This document shows, in pieces, positions 16,344 to 25,676 of a stretch of DNA of 64,000 nt. The notes under the pieces are model-generated. The model did no database searches. It was not told the origin of the DNA and worked only from the letters and a program-made list of their open reading frames with translations. A program made the position numbers and the translations under genes. The stretch's first letter is position 1; each line of letters opens with the position of its first letter. The stretch lies in the NCBI RefSeq assembly GCF_000383595.1, contig NZ_KB911581.1, positions 1,228,275 through 1,292,274 on the forward strand, written 5' to 3'. This DNA is from Streptomyces bottropensis ATCC 25435. GTDB taxonomy: Bacteria; Actinomycetota; Actinomycetes; Streptomycetales; Streptomycetaceae.

Positions 16344-17402
16344 ATGCGTCGGATTTCCAAACTGACCCGCGTCGCGGTGGGGGTCGCGTCGCTGGCGCTC
16401 GCCGCCACGGCCTGTGGTGGCACCAGCAGTGAGAGCAGCGGCAGCGGTGGCGAGACCAGCAAGGGCGAAAAGGGTCTCGCGATCGCGTACGACATCGGCG
16501 GCAAGGGCGACCAGTCCTTCAACGACGCCGCGTACGCGGGCCTGGAGAAGGCTCAGAAGGAATTCGGGTACAAGACCGAGGACATCGAGCCCACCGAGGG
16601 CGAGACGGACGCCGACAAGCAGCAGCGTCTGGAGTCCCTCGCCAAGCAGGGCTACAACCCGGTGATCGGCGTCGGCTTCGCCTACGGCCCCGCCATGGAG
16701 GCCGCGTCCAAGAAGTTCCCGAAGACCACCTTCGGCATCGTCGACTCGGTCGTCGAGGGTGACAACGTGGCGTCCCTCGTCTTCGCCGAGCAGGAGGCCT
16801 CGTACCTCGCCGGTGTCGCGGCCGCCAAGGCCACCAAGACCAACACCGTGGGCTTCGTGGGCGGCGTGGACATCCCGCTGATCCACAAGTTCGAGGCCGG
16901 CTACAAGCAGGGCGTCGAGGACACCAGCGGCGGCAAGGTCAAGGTCCTCTCGCAGTACCTGACCCAGACGGCCGAAGAGGGCGGCTTCTCCAGCCCCGAC
17001 AAGGGCAAGGCCGCCGCCGAGGGCCAGATCGAGAAGAAGGCGGACGTGCTCTACGCGGCCGCCGGCCTCTCCGGCCAGGGCGTCATCGAGGCCGCCGCCA
17101 AGGCCAAGGTCTGGGCGATCGGTGTCGACTCCGACCAGTACAACCAGGAGGCTCTGGCCCCCTACAAGGACTACATCCTCACCTCCGCCCTGAAGGACGT
17201 CGGCGGCGCGGTCTACGCCCTCGCCAAGTCCGTCGAGGACGGCAAGCCCCTCAACGGTGTCCAGACCTTCGACCTGAAGGTGGACGGCGTCGGCCTGGCC
17301 GACTCCAACCCGAAGATGGGCGAGATCGCCGGCCTCACCGACGCGGTCGCCAAGGCCAAGGCGGGCATCACCGACGGCTCGATCAAGGTGAAGACCGAGT
17401 AG
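16344..17402 (+). CDS. BMP-family nucleoside-binding lipoprotein 1
   Basis: Extracytoplasmic solute-binding lipoprotein of the BMP/PnrA/TmpC family, which bind purine and other nucleosides for ABC import. Seen: about 352 residues; basic N-terminus, hydrophobic segment and lipobox LAATAC with lipidated C24; GDQSFND near the start of the mature part, GFVGGVDIPLIHKFEAG and DSDQYNQEA regions are the nucleoside-binding lobes of this family. Start at ATG 16344 chosen by comparison with the paralogue at 18101 and GGGGAA 7 nt upstream; ATG 16329 is an alternative. The two paralogues look about three quarters identical. A strong hairpin follows. Inferred: delivers nucleosides to the permease/ATPase encoded downstream. 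Confidence 0.92.
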   Translation: MRRISKLTRVAVGVASLALAATACGGTSSESSGSGGETSKGEKGLAIAYDIGGKGDQSFNDAAYAGLEKAQKEFGYKTEDIEPTEGETDADKQQRLESLAKQGYNPVIGVGFAYGPAMEAASKKFPKTTFGIVDSVVEGDNVASLVFAEQEASYLAGVAAAKATKTNTVGFVGGVDIPLIHKFEAGYKQGVEDTSGGKVKVLSQYLTQTAEEGGFSSPDKGKAAAEGQIEKKADVLYAAAGLSGQGVIEAAAKAKVWAIGVDSDQYNQEALAPYKDYILTSALKDVGGAVYALAKSVEDGKPLNGVQTFDLKVDGVGLADSNPKMGEIAGLTDAVAKAKAGITDGSIKVKTE

Positions 17403-17427
17403 GTCCGGATCCGCGACGAACGCCGAC

Positions 17428-17459
17428 AGCGGGCGGGTGTGCTTCTGCACCCGCCCGCT
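17428..17459 (+). terminator. Hairpin terminator after BMP lipoprotein 1
   Basis: Arms AGCGGGCGGGTG (17428-17439) and CACCCGCCCGCT (17448-17459) are perfectly complementary around an 8-nt loop. No T-tail follows, which is common in Streptomyces. Its place 25 nt after the stop codon supports an end of transcript. Confidence 0.7.
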
Positions 17460-17548
17460 GACGCGTCTCCCGGCGCACCGGTTTGAGACGGCCCCCGGGA
17501 GGGAGGCGGGGGACCGCGCCATCCACGTCCGAGCCGGGGAGGCCCCCT

Positions 17549-17870
17549 AAGGGGCACGAGGGACCTGATCGGGGCGGGGCAGCCGTCAGGGGCCGAGGGG
17601 CCGTGTCCGGGCGGGGGGCAGCCCGCAAGGGGCACGAGGGGCCCCGCCGGGCAGGGGGCAGCCCGTAAGGGGCACGAGGGGCCGTGTCCGGGTGGGGCAA
17701 GCCCCGTAGAGGTACGAGGGACCGCGTGCGGCCGGGGAGGCCACCGAAGGGGCGCGAGACCTGCTCGGGGCGGGAGCAGCCCGTAAGGGGCACAAGGGGC
17801 CGCGTCCGGGCGGGGCGGCCCCGCAAAAGCCCGAGGGGCCGTGTCCGGCCGGGGCGCCCCGCAGGGGGCG
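17549..17870. repeat. Tandem array of ~40-bp degenerate repeats (about eight units)
   Basis: Eight imperfect units of 38-41 bp of the pattern AAGGGGCACGAGGGGCCGTG followed by TCCGGGCGGGGCAGCCCGT run between the two lipoprotein genes. The units differ by substitutions and one- or two-base indels. The last unit passes into a copy of the dispersed palindromic element (17851-17892). Open frames through it show only repeating Pro/Gly/Arg peptides and are not taken as genes. The rest of the 698-nt gap holds a terminator on the left and an operator on the right. Confidence 0.75.
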
Positions 17871-17892
17871 CGGGGAACTGCGCGACCAGCCA
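17851..17892. repeat. Dispersed palindromic intergenic element, copy 2 (inverted)
   Basis: Contains GGCGCGGGGAACTGCGCGAC, the reverse complement of the element core seen in copies 1, 4 and 5, preceded by a GGGCGCCCCGC hairpin arm. It marks the right end of the 40-bp tandem array. Confidence 0.65.
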
Positions 17893-18001
17893 CGATGCAC
17901 CCGCACCCGACACTCCACCCCGACCACCCCCACGCCACCCCCGGACACCCTTGCGACACGGCCCCATAACAACGTGGTCCACCAGGCTTCACCCGGAGGG
18001 T

Positions 18002-18013
18002 CTACGCGCGTTA
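18002..18013. promoter_or_regulatory. Nucleoside-regulon operator variant before BMP lipoprotein 2
   Basis: CTACGCGCGTTA within the 19-base block GGAGGGTCTACGCGCGTTA shared with the first lipoprotein promoter. A TATAAG element (18031-18036) lies 17 nt beyond the GCGTTA end of the operator and could be the -10, in which case the operator covers the -35 position. This promoter geometry is inference. Confidence 0.72.
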
Positions 18014-18100
18014 CTCTGCGGCGAAAGCCATATAAGGCGCCGATGCTGTGAAGCACTACTGAGCAGTACCCCCCGGCGCTGTACGACAGGAGCACCACAC

Positions 18101-19153
18101 ATGCGCCGGGTTTCCCGCCTCGCGGTCGCAGGCGCAGCGACCGCCTCCCTCGCCCTCGCCCTCTCCGCCTGCGGCGGCACCTCGACGGACGCCGCGACGT
18201 CCGCCGACTCCAAGGGCGACAAGGGCCTCGCGATCGCCTACGACGTCGGTGGCAAGGGCGACCAGTCCTTCAACGACGCGGCCTACGCGGGCCTGGAGAA
18301 GGCGAAGAAGGAGTTCGGGTACGACACCCAGGACATCGAGCCCACCGAGGGCGAGACGGACGCGGACAAGGAGCAGCGGCTGGTCTCCCTGGCCAAGCAG
18401 GGCTACAACCCGGTCGTCGGCGTCGGCTACGCGTACGCGACGGCCGTGAAGGCCGCCGCCGAGCAGTACCCGGACACCACCTTCGGCATCGTGGACGACT
18501 CCACGGTCCAGCTGGAGAACGTCGCGGACCTGGTCTTCTCCGAGGAGCAGGCCTCGTACCTCGCCGGTGTCGCGGCGGCCAGGTCCACGAAGACGAACAC
18601 CGTCGGCTTCGTGGGCGGTGTGGACATCCCGCTGATCCACAAGTTCCAGGCGGGCTTCGAGCAGGGCGTCAAGGACACCAACCCCAAGGCGAAGGTGCTC
18701 ACCCAGTACCTCACCCAGACGGCCGAGGAGGGTGGCTTCTCCAGCCCCGACAAGGGCAAGACGGCCGCCGAGGGCCAGATCGAGAAGAAGGCCGACGTCG
18801 TCTACGCGGCGGCCGGTCTGTCGGGCCAGGGCGTGATCGAGGCCGCTGCCGCGAACAAGATCTGGGCGATCGGTGTCGACTCCGACCAGTACCGGCAGGA
18901 AGCCCTCGCGAAGTACAAGGACTCCATCCTGACCTCGGCGACGAAGGACGTCGCCAAGGCGGTGTACAACCTGGCAAAGTCGGTCGAGGACGGCAAGCCC
19001 GCGACCGGTATCGTCAGGGGCGATCTGAAGACCGGCGAGGTCGGCCTCGCCGACTCCCACCCGAAGTTCAAGAGCGACACCGAACTCCAGGAGGCCCTCG
19101 CCACGGCCAAGGAGAAGATCATCAGCGGCGAGATCAAGGTCAAGACCGGCTGA
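18101..19153 (+). CDS. BMP-family nucleoside-binding lipoprotein 2
   Basis: Second lipid-anchored binding protein of the BMP family for the nucleoside ABC importer. Seen: 350 residues; lipobox LALSAC with C24; same landmarks as lipoprotein 1 (GDQSFND, GFVGGVDIPLIHKF, SSPDKGK, DSDQYRQEA). It differs most in the segment around residues 110-130 and near the C-terminus. ATG at 18101 has AGGAG 8 nt upstream. Two strong hairpins follow, then the ABC ATPase operon 283 nt downstream. Inferred: the pair may extend the ligand range (for example purine versus pyrimidine nucleosides) of one transporter, since only one ATPase/permease set is present here. Confidence 0.92.
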   Translation: MRRVSRLAVAGAATASLALALSACGGTSTDAATSADSKGDKGLAIAYDVGGKGDQSFNDAAYAGLEKAKKEFGYDTQDIEPTEGETDADKEQRLVSLAKQGYNPVVGVGYAYATAVKAAAEQYPDTTFGIVDDSTVQLENVADLVFSEEQASYLAGVAAARSTKTNTVGFVGGVDIPLIHKFQAGFEQGVKDTNPKAKVLTQYLTQTAEEGGFSSPDKGKTAAEGQIEKKADVVYAAAGLSGQGVIEAAAANKIWAIGVDSDQYRQEALAKYKDSILTSATKDVAKAVYNLAKSVEDGKPATGIVRGDLKTGEVGLADSHPKFKSDTELQEALATAKEKIISGEIKVKTG

Positions 19154-19214
19154 TCAGCTGTACCACGAGCAGTCGCGCGACCCCGGTGGTGCTCAGGCAC
19201 CTCCGAAGTCGCCA

Positions 19215-19230
19215 GTAACCGCGGGGTTAC
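19215..19230. other. Small perfect hairpin or operator
   Basis: GTAACCGCGGGGTTAC: 6-bp arms GTAACC/GGTTAC around GCGG. It sits between the lipoprotein stop and the larger terminator. It could be part of the terminator or a protein site; sequence alone does not decide. Confidence 0.45.
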
Positions 19231-19239
19231 GTGCGCTCA

Positions 19240-19274
19240 ACGGGGTACGGGGAGTATCGCTCCCTGTACCCCGT
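19240..19274 (+). terminator. Hairpin terminator after BMP lipoprotein 2
   Basis: Arms of 15 nt, ACGGGGTACGGGGAG and CTCCCTGTACCCCGT, pair with a single G-U position around the loop TATCG, followed by TGTCT. A strong stem 86 nt after the stop suggests that the lipoprotein mRNA ends before the ATPase operon. Confidence 0.75.
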
Positions 19275-19366
19275 TGTCTAAGCGGCCCCGGGGACGTCGA
19301 GGCATCTCGCCCCGTTTTCCCCGGTACCGCCTGGGCGCGTCGCCCGCTTCCGATGCCGTAGGGGCG

Positions 19367-19378
19367 CTACGCGCGTAG
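19367..19378. promoter_or_regulatory. CTACGCGCGTAG operator before nucleoside ABC operon
   Basis: Perfect 12-bp palindrome CTACGCGCGTAG located 15 nt upstream of the AGGAGAG ribosome binding site of the ATPase gene. Identical sites stand before adenosine deaminase, deoC and purine nucleoside phosphorylase. The position close to the start fits repression of the whole transporter-cdd-deoA operon. Confidence 0.82.
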
Positions 19379-19436
19379 ACGACCCCCTTTCCCAGGAGAG
19401 TGCGCCATCAACGCGTCCAGCAGCCCTCCGGCCGAC

Positions 19437-21022
<1,586 letters not shown>

Positions 21023-21023
<1 letters not shown>

Positions 21024-22153
21024 TGAAGAAGTTCGACAAGGAGCGCATGCTCCTCGCGGTGGCCGGACCGGTCCTCGCGCTCGCCGTGGCCTTCGCGCTG
21101 ACCGCGATCGTGCTGCTGGCCTCCGGCAAGAACCCGGTCGAGCCGTTCTCGATCATGCTTGAGCAGGCCACGTTCTCCGACATCCAGGTCCGGATCATCA
21201 ACCAGGCCTCGCTGTACTACGTCGCCGCCCTCGCGGTGGCCATCGGCTTCCGGATGAACCTGTTCAACATCGGTGTCGACGGCCAGTACCTGCTCGGCGC
21301 CATGATGGCCGCGATCGTCGGCGCCCACGTCGACCTGCCCACCGCCCTGCAGATCCCGCTGCTGATGCTCACCGCGATCCTCACCGGCGCCTTCTGGGCC
21401 GGCATCGTCGGTGTCCTCAAGGTCACCCGGGGCGTCAGCGAGGTCGTCGCGTCGATCATGCTGAACGCGATCGCCACCTCCGTCATCGGCTACCTCTGGC
21501 TGCCGACCGTCTTCGGCGTCAAGGTCGGCAACAACAACACCACCGGCGAGATGGCCGAGTCCGGCTGGGTCCCCGGCATCGACATGGGCGCGGCCGGCGA
21601 GATCTACGGCCTGGTCCTCCTCGCCGTGGTGCTCGGCATCGGCTACTGGGTCGTCATCAACCGCACCCGCTTCGGCTTCGACCTGCGCGCCTCCGGCGCC
21701 TCGGAGTCGGCCGCCGCGGCCAGCGGTGTCGACCCCAAGCGCATGGTCCTCACCGCCATGCTGATCTCCGGCGGTGTCGCGGGCCTCGCGGGCCTGCCGA
21801 TCCTGCTCGGCGACACCCACACGTACAGCCTGAACTTCCCCACCGGGATCGGCTTCCTGGGCATCGGCATCGCCCTCCTCGGCCGCAACAGCCCCGTCGG
21901 CATCGCCTTCGCCGCCCTGCTGTGGGCCTGGCTCGACAAGGCCTCCCCGGAGCTGGACTTCCACGGCTACGACAAGGAGATCGCGGTCATCATGCAGGGC
22001 CTGATCGTGCTCTCGGTCGTCGTCTCCTACGAGACCGTGCGCGAGTGGGGCCTGCGCCGCCAGCAGCGCCGGGTCGGCGCCGAGCTGGCCGCGGGTCACG
22101 TCCTCGGCGCCTCCGACAACAACAACGTCAAGAAGGAGGTGGCGGGCCGATGA
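21023..22153 (+). CDS. Nucleoside ABC transporter permease 1
   Basis: Membrane channel subunit of the BPD_transp_2 class, as in RbsC and the NupP-type guanosine transporter. Seen: 376 residues, about nine hydrophobic segments; NLFNIGVDGQYLLGAM (about 76-91) and FDLRASGASESAAAASGVDP (about 214-233), the cytoplasmic EAA-like loop that docks on the ATPase, are typical. The ATG overlaps the stop of the ATPase gene and the 3' end overlaps the next ATG, implying translational coupling. Substrate specificity is inferred from the BMP lipoproteins upstream and the nucleoside enzymes downstream. Confidence 0.93.
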
Positions 22154-23424
22154 CCACGAGCACCACCGCGACCGACGTCAACCAGCCCTCGCTGCAGCCC
22201 GCCGCCCCGACCGGCCGCAAGATGCCGCTGCCCGTCCTGCTGCTGGTCATCGCCGGTGTCCTCGCGCTCACCTCGATCGTCCGCATCATCACCGGCGCCG
22301 ACGGCATCACCAACGTCAGCCAGATGTCCACCGCGCTGGAACTGGCCGTCCCCATCGGCCTCGCCGGTCTCGGCGGTCTGTGGGCCGAGCGCGCGGGCGT
22401 CGTCAACATCGGCCTCGAAGGCATGATGATCCTCGGCACCTGGTTCGGTGCCTGGGCCGGCTTCCAGTACGGCCCGTGGACCGGTGTCCTGGTCGGCATC
22501 GCGGGCGGCGCGCTCGGCGGTCTGCTGCACGCCTTCGTCACCGTCACCTTCAACGTCAACCACATCGTCTCCGGTGTGGCCATCAACATCCTCGCCCTCG
22601 GTGCCACCCGCTACCTCGCGCCCCTCGCCTTCGAGGGCCACCAGGGCGGCTCGGCCAAGCAGTCCCCGCCGGTCGAGTCCATCGGTGACTTCACCGTCCC
22701 GGGACTGTCGGACGCGCTGACCGAACTCAACGCCAAGGGCTGGTTCTTCGTCTCCGACCTCGCCGGCCTGCTCGGCGGTCTGGTCACCAACGTCTCGTGG
22801 CTGACCCTCGTCGCCGTCGCGCTGATCCCCGCCACCTGGTGGATCCTGTGGCGCAGCGCCTTCGGTCTGCGGCTGCGCTCCTGCGGTGAGAACCCGATCG
22901 CCGCCGAGTCCCTCGGCGTCAACGTCTACAAGTACAAGTACCTCGCCGTGATCATCTCCGGCGGTCTGGCCGGCCTCGGCGGAGCCTTCCTCTCCATCGT
23001 CGCCAACCCCTTCTACCTGGAGGGTCAGACCAGCGGCCGCGGCTTCATCGGTCTCGCCGCGATGATCTTCGGCAACTGGATGCCGGGCGGTCTCGCCCTC
23101 GGCGCCGGCCTCTTCGGCTACACCGACAGCCTCAACCTGCGCGGCGGCTCCGAGAACGTCCACGCCCTGCTGCTGCTCGGCGCCCTGCTGCTGGTCATCG
23201 GCGCGATCTGGCAGGCCGTCCGCAAGAAGTACGTCCCGGCCGCGATCACCTTCGTGATCGGCGCCCTGGTCTACACCTGGTACGCGACCACCAACGAGGT
23301 CCCGAACCAGGTCGTCGCCGCCACGCCGTACGTCATCACCCTGATCGTCCTCGCGCTCTCCGCCCAGCGTCTGCGGATGCCGAAGGCCGACGGCATGCCG
23401 TACCGGAAGGGACAGGGGAAGTGA
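22150..23424 (+). CDS. Nucleoside ABC transporter permease 2
   Basis: Second membrane subunit, NupQ-like. Seen: 424 residues with an N-terminal cytoplasmic tail, then about ten membrane segments; GVVNIGLEGMMILGTW (about 83-98) is the family signature matching the first permease's NLFNIGVDGQ motif, and LRLRSCGENPIAAESLGVNV (about 239-258) is the coupling loop. Starts with ATGA overlapping the stop of permease 1, and its own stop overlaps the GTG of cdd, so the five genes from ATPase to cdd form one coupled unit. Confidence 0.93.
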   Translation: MTTSTTATDVNQPSLQPAAPTGRKMPLPVLLLVIAGVLALTSIVRIITGADGITNVSQMSTALELAVPIGLAGLGGLWAERAGVVNIGLEGMMILGTWFGAWAGFQYGPWTGVLVGIAGGALGGLLHAFVTVTFNVNHIVSGVAINILALGATRYLAPLAFEGHQGGSAKQSPPVESIGDFTVPGLSDALTELNAKGWFFVSDLAGLLGGLVTNVSWLTLVAVALIPATWWILWRSAFGLRLRSCGENPIAAESLGVNVYKYKYLAVIISGGLAGLGGAFLSIVANPFYLEGQTSGRGFIGLAAMIFGNWMPGGLALGAGLFGYTDSLNLRGGSENVHALLLLGALLLVIGAIWQAVRKKYVPAAITFVIGALVYTWYATTNEVPNQVVAATPYVITLIVLALSAQRLRMPKADGMPYRKGQGK

Positions 23425-23813
23425 CCGCCGTCGACTGGGCCGCGCTGCGCACGGCGGCCCGGGACGCCATGTCCCGGGCGTACGCCCCCTACTCCGGCTA
23501 CCCGGTCGGTGTGGCCGCCCTCGTCGACGACGGCCGGATCGTCTCCGGCTGCAACGTCGAGAACGCCTCGTACGGCCTCGGCCTGTGCGCGGAGTGCGGC
23601 CTGGTCTCGCAGCTGCAGAACAGCGGCGGGGGCCGTCTGACGCACTTCACCTGCGTGGACGGAAAGGGCGACATCCTCGTCCCGTGCGGCCGCTGCCGGC
23701 AGCTGCTGTACGAGTTCGGCGGCCCGGACCTCCTGCTGGAGACCCCGGCGGGCATCCTGCCCCTCTCGGAGATGCTGCCCCAGGCGTTCGGCCCGGACCA
23801 TCTCACCAAGTGA
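23421..23813 (+). CDS. cdd: Cytidine deaminase
   Basis: Converts cytidine and deoxycytidine to uridine forms in pyrimidine salvage. Seen: 130 residues, the size of the small tetrameric class; NVENASYG (46-53), CAE (56-58; catalytic E58), and PCGRCRQ (88-94) give three cysteine zinc ligands C56, C89 and C92. The GTG start overlaps the permease stop (GTGA). Placing the deaminase inside the transporter operon fits immediate processing of imported pyrimidine nucleosides. A hairpin separates it from deoA. Confidence 0.94.
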   Translation: MTAVDWAALRTAARDAMSRAYAPYSGYPVGVAALVDDGRIVSGCNVENASYGLGLCAECGLVSQLQNSGGGRLTHFTCVDGKGDILVPCGRCRQLLYEFGGPDLLLETPAGILPLSEMLPQAFGPDHLTK

Positions 23814-23820
23814 CTCCCGT

Positions 23821-23854
23821 GCGGCCCCTCCTGACGAACGGTCGGAGGGGCCGC
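23821..23854 (+). terminator. Hairpin between cdd and deoA
   Basis: Arms GCGGCCCCTCC and GGAGGGGCCGC pair perfectly over 11 bp with a 12-nt loop, starting 7 nt after the cdd stop, followed by CACTTTCCC. It may end the operon or attenuate read-through into deoA. Confidence 0.65.
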
Positions 23855-23915
23855 GCACTTTCCCGATCCGCGGCATGCCACCGGATCGCTGTCGAACACC
23901 CTCGAAGGGAACCCC

Positions 23916-25208
23916 ATGACGTCTGTGTCCATGGATGCCATCTCCGTCATCCGCACCAAGCGGGACCGCGGTGAACTCAGCGACGAGCAGATCGACTGGG
24001 TCATCGACGCGTACACCCGCGGCGAGGTCGCCGACTACCAGATGGCCGCCCTCAACATGGCGATCCTCCTCAACGGCATGGACCGCCGGGAGATCGCCCG
24101 CTGGACGGCCGCGATGATCGCCTCCGGCGAGCGCATGGACTTCTCGTCCCTGTCCCGCCCCACCGCCGACAAGCACTCCACGGGTGGCGTCGGCGACAAG
24201 ATCACCCTTCCGCTCGCCCCCCTGGTGGCGGCCTGCGGCGCGGCCGTTCCCCAGCTCTCGGGCCGGGGCCTCGGCCACACCGGCGGCACCCTCGACAAGC
24301 TGGAGTCCATCCCCGGCTGGCGCGCCCTGCTGTCCAACGAGGAGATGCTGAACGTCCTGGACGAGGTGGGCGCGGTCATCTGCGCGGCCGGCGACGGCCT
24401 GGCCCCGGCGGACAAGAAGCTCTACGCGCTGCGCGACGTCACCGGCACGGTCGAGGCGATCCCGCTGATCGCCTCCTCCATCATGTCCAAGAAGATCGCC
24501 GAGGGGACCGGCTCGCTGGTCCTGGACGTGAAGGTGGGCACGGGAGCCTTCATGAAGACGCTGGAGGACGCCCGAGAGCTGGCCTCCACGATGGTGGGCC
24601 TCGGAAACGACCACGGCGTGAGGACGGTCGCCCTGCTCACGGACATGTCGACCCCCCTCGGCCTGACGGCGGGCAACGCCCTGGAGGTCCGCGAGTCGGT
24701 CGAGGTCCTGGCGGGCGGCGGCCCGGCGGACGTCGTGGAACTCACCGTCGCCCTGGCCCGCGAGATGCTCGACGCGGCCGGAGTGAAGGACGCCGACCCG
24801 GCGAAGGCGCTGGCCGACGGCTCGGCGATGGACGCCTGGCGCCGCATGATCGCGGCCCAGGGCGGCGACCCGGACGCCCCGCTGCCGACCGCGCGCGAAC
24901 AGCACGTGGTGAAGGCGACCGCCTCCGGCGTCCTGACCCGCCTCGACGCCTACGACATCGGCATCGCCGCCTGGCGCCTCGGCGCCGGACGCGCCCGCAA
25001 GGAGGACCCGGTGCAGGCCGGCGCGGGCGTCGAGATGCATGCCAAGCCCGGCGACACGGTGACCGAGGGCCAGCCCCTGCTCACCCTCCACACCGACACC
25101 CCGGAGCGCTTCGCGTACGCCCTGGAGGCGGTGACCGGCTCGTACGACATCGCGGCGGCCGGGACGGAGTTCACCCCGTCGCCGGTGGTGCTGGAACGTA
25201 TCGCCTGA
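23916..25208 (+). CDS. deoA: Thymidine/pyrimidine-nucleoside phosphorylase
   Basis: Cleaves thymidine (and often uridine or deoxyuridine) with phosphate to base and (deoxy)ribose-1-phosphate. Seen: 430 residues; KHSTGGVGDK phosphate/substrate loop (about 86-95) and SGRGLGHTGGTLDKLESIPG (about 116-135), the family signature; C-terminal pyrimidine-phosphorylase domain ending with YDIAAAGTEF. ATG at 23916 has AAGGGA upstream; MDA at residue 6 is an alternative. It lies 102 nt after cdd on the same strand. Its product feeds the phosphopentomutase-like enzyme (45.0 kb) and DeoC (40.6 kb). Confidence 0.94.
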   Translation: MTSVSMDAISVIRTKRDRGELSDEQIDWVIDAYTRGEVADYQMAALNMAILLNGMDRREIARWTAAMIASGERMDFSSLSRPTADKHSTGGVGDKITLPLAPLVAACGAAVPQLSGRGLGHTGGTLDKLESIPGWRALLSNEEMLNVLDEVGAVICAAGDGLAPADKKLYALRDVTGTVEAIPLIASSIMSKKIAEGTGSLVLDVKVGTGAFMKTLEDARELASTMVGLGNDHGVRTVALLTDMSTPLGLTAGNALEVRESVEVLAGGGPADVVELTVALAREMLDAAGVKDADPAKALADGSAMDAWRRMIAAQGGDPDAPLPTAREQHVVKATASGVLTRLDAYDIGIAAWRLGAGRARKEDPVQAGAGVEMHAKPGDTVTEGQPLLTLHTDTPERFAYALEAVTGSYDIAAAGTEFTPSPVVLERIA

Positions 25209-25234
25209 CCAGGCCGCACGACCTCTTCGGGGTG

Positions 25235-25264
25235 CACGGGACCGGTGTGTGCGCCGGTCCCGTG
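25235..25264 (+). terminator. Hairpin terminator after deoA
   Basis: CACGGGACCGG (25235-25245) and CCGGTCCCGTG (25254-25264) pair perfectly over 11 bp with an 8-nt loop, 27 nt after the deoA stop. Confidence 0.72.
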
Positions 25265-25289
25265 GCGTGCGCGCCGTCGGCCCGTACCG

Positions 25290-25676
25290 ATGAGTTACGT
25301 CCGCCCGGCCGGTCTACCGCTCGTGGACGCCATGAAACCCGCTGTACTCGTGCCGGCCGGCCCCGTCACCCGGGAGGAGGTGGCGAGGCTGTGCGACGAC
25401 GTCCGGGCACTGCTCGGCACCACCCGTACCGGAGTGGTGGTGTGCGATGTCGGGGGCGTCGGACCACCGGGCCTCGGCACCATCGACGCCCTGGCCCGGA
25501 TGCAGCTCGCCGCCCGGCGGGCCGGGGGCCGGGTACGGCTGCGGGACCCCGACCCCGCGCTGAGCGCGCTACTGCGGCTGGTCGGGCTTGCCTTCGAGGT
25601 GGAGGGGCAGGCCGAAGAGGGGGAACCAGCGGGCGGTGTCGAGGAAGCAGTGGAATCCGGCGATCCGGCCCTCTGA
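25290..25676 (+). CDS. STAS-domain protein
   Basis: Small STAS-fold protein related to anti-sigma-factor antagonists. Seen: 128 residues from ATG 25290; strand-helix pattern around VVVCDVGGVGPPGLGTIDALARMQLAARRAGGRVRL in parts: the DVGGVGPPGLGTIDAL segment matches the STAS loop where SpoIIAA-like proteins are phosphorylated on Ser, but here the position appears to be Gly-rich without an obvious Ser. Starts at 25245 or 25332 are possible. The last 108 nt overlap the 3' end of the ECF sigma factor gene on the other strand, so the acidic tail is encoded antisense to the sigma factor's C-terminus. Role with that sigma factor is inference only. Confidence 0.72.
   Translation: MSYVRPAGLPLVDAMKPAVLVPAGPVTREEVARLCDDVRALLGTTRTGVVVCDVGGVGPPGLGTIDALARMQLAARRAGGRVRLRDPDPALSALLRLVGLAFEVEGQAEEGEPAGGVEEAVESGDPAL

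Noticed and set aside
17586..18098. Minus-strand frames through the 40-bp repeat array
   Set aside because: They encode only Pro/Gly/Arg repeats that reflect the DNA repeats in several frames, with no start signal.
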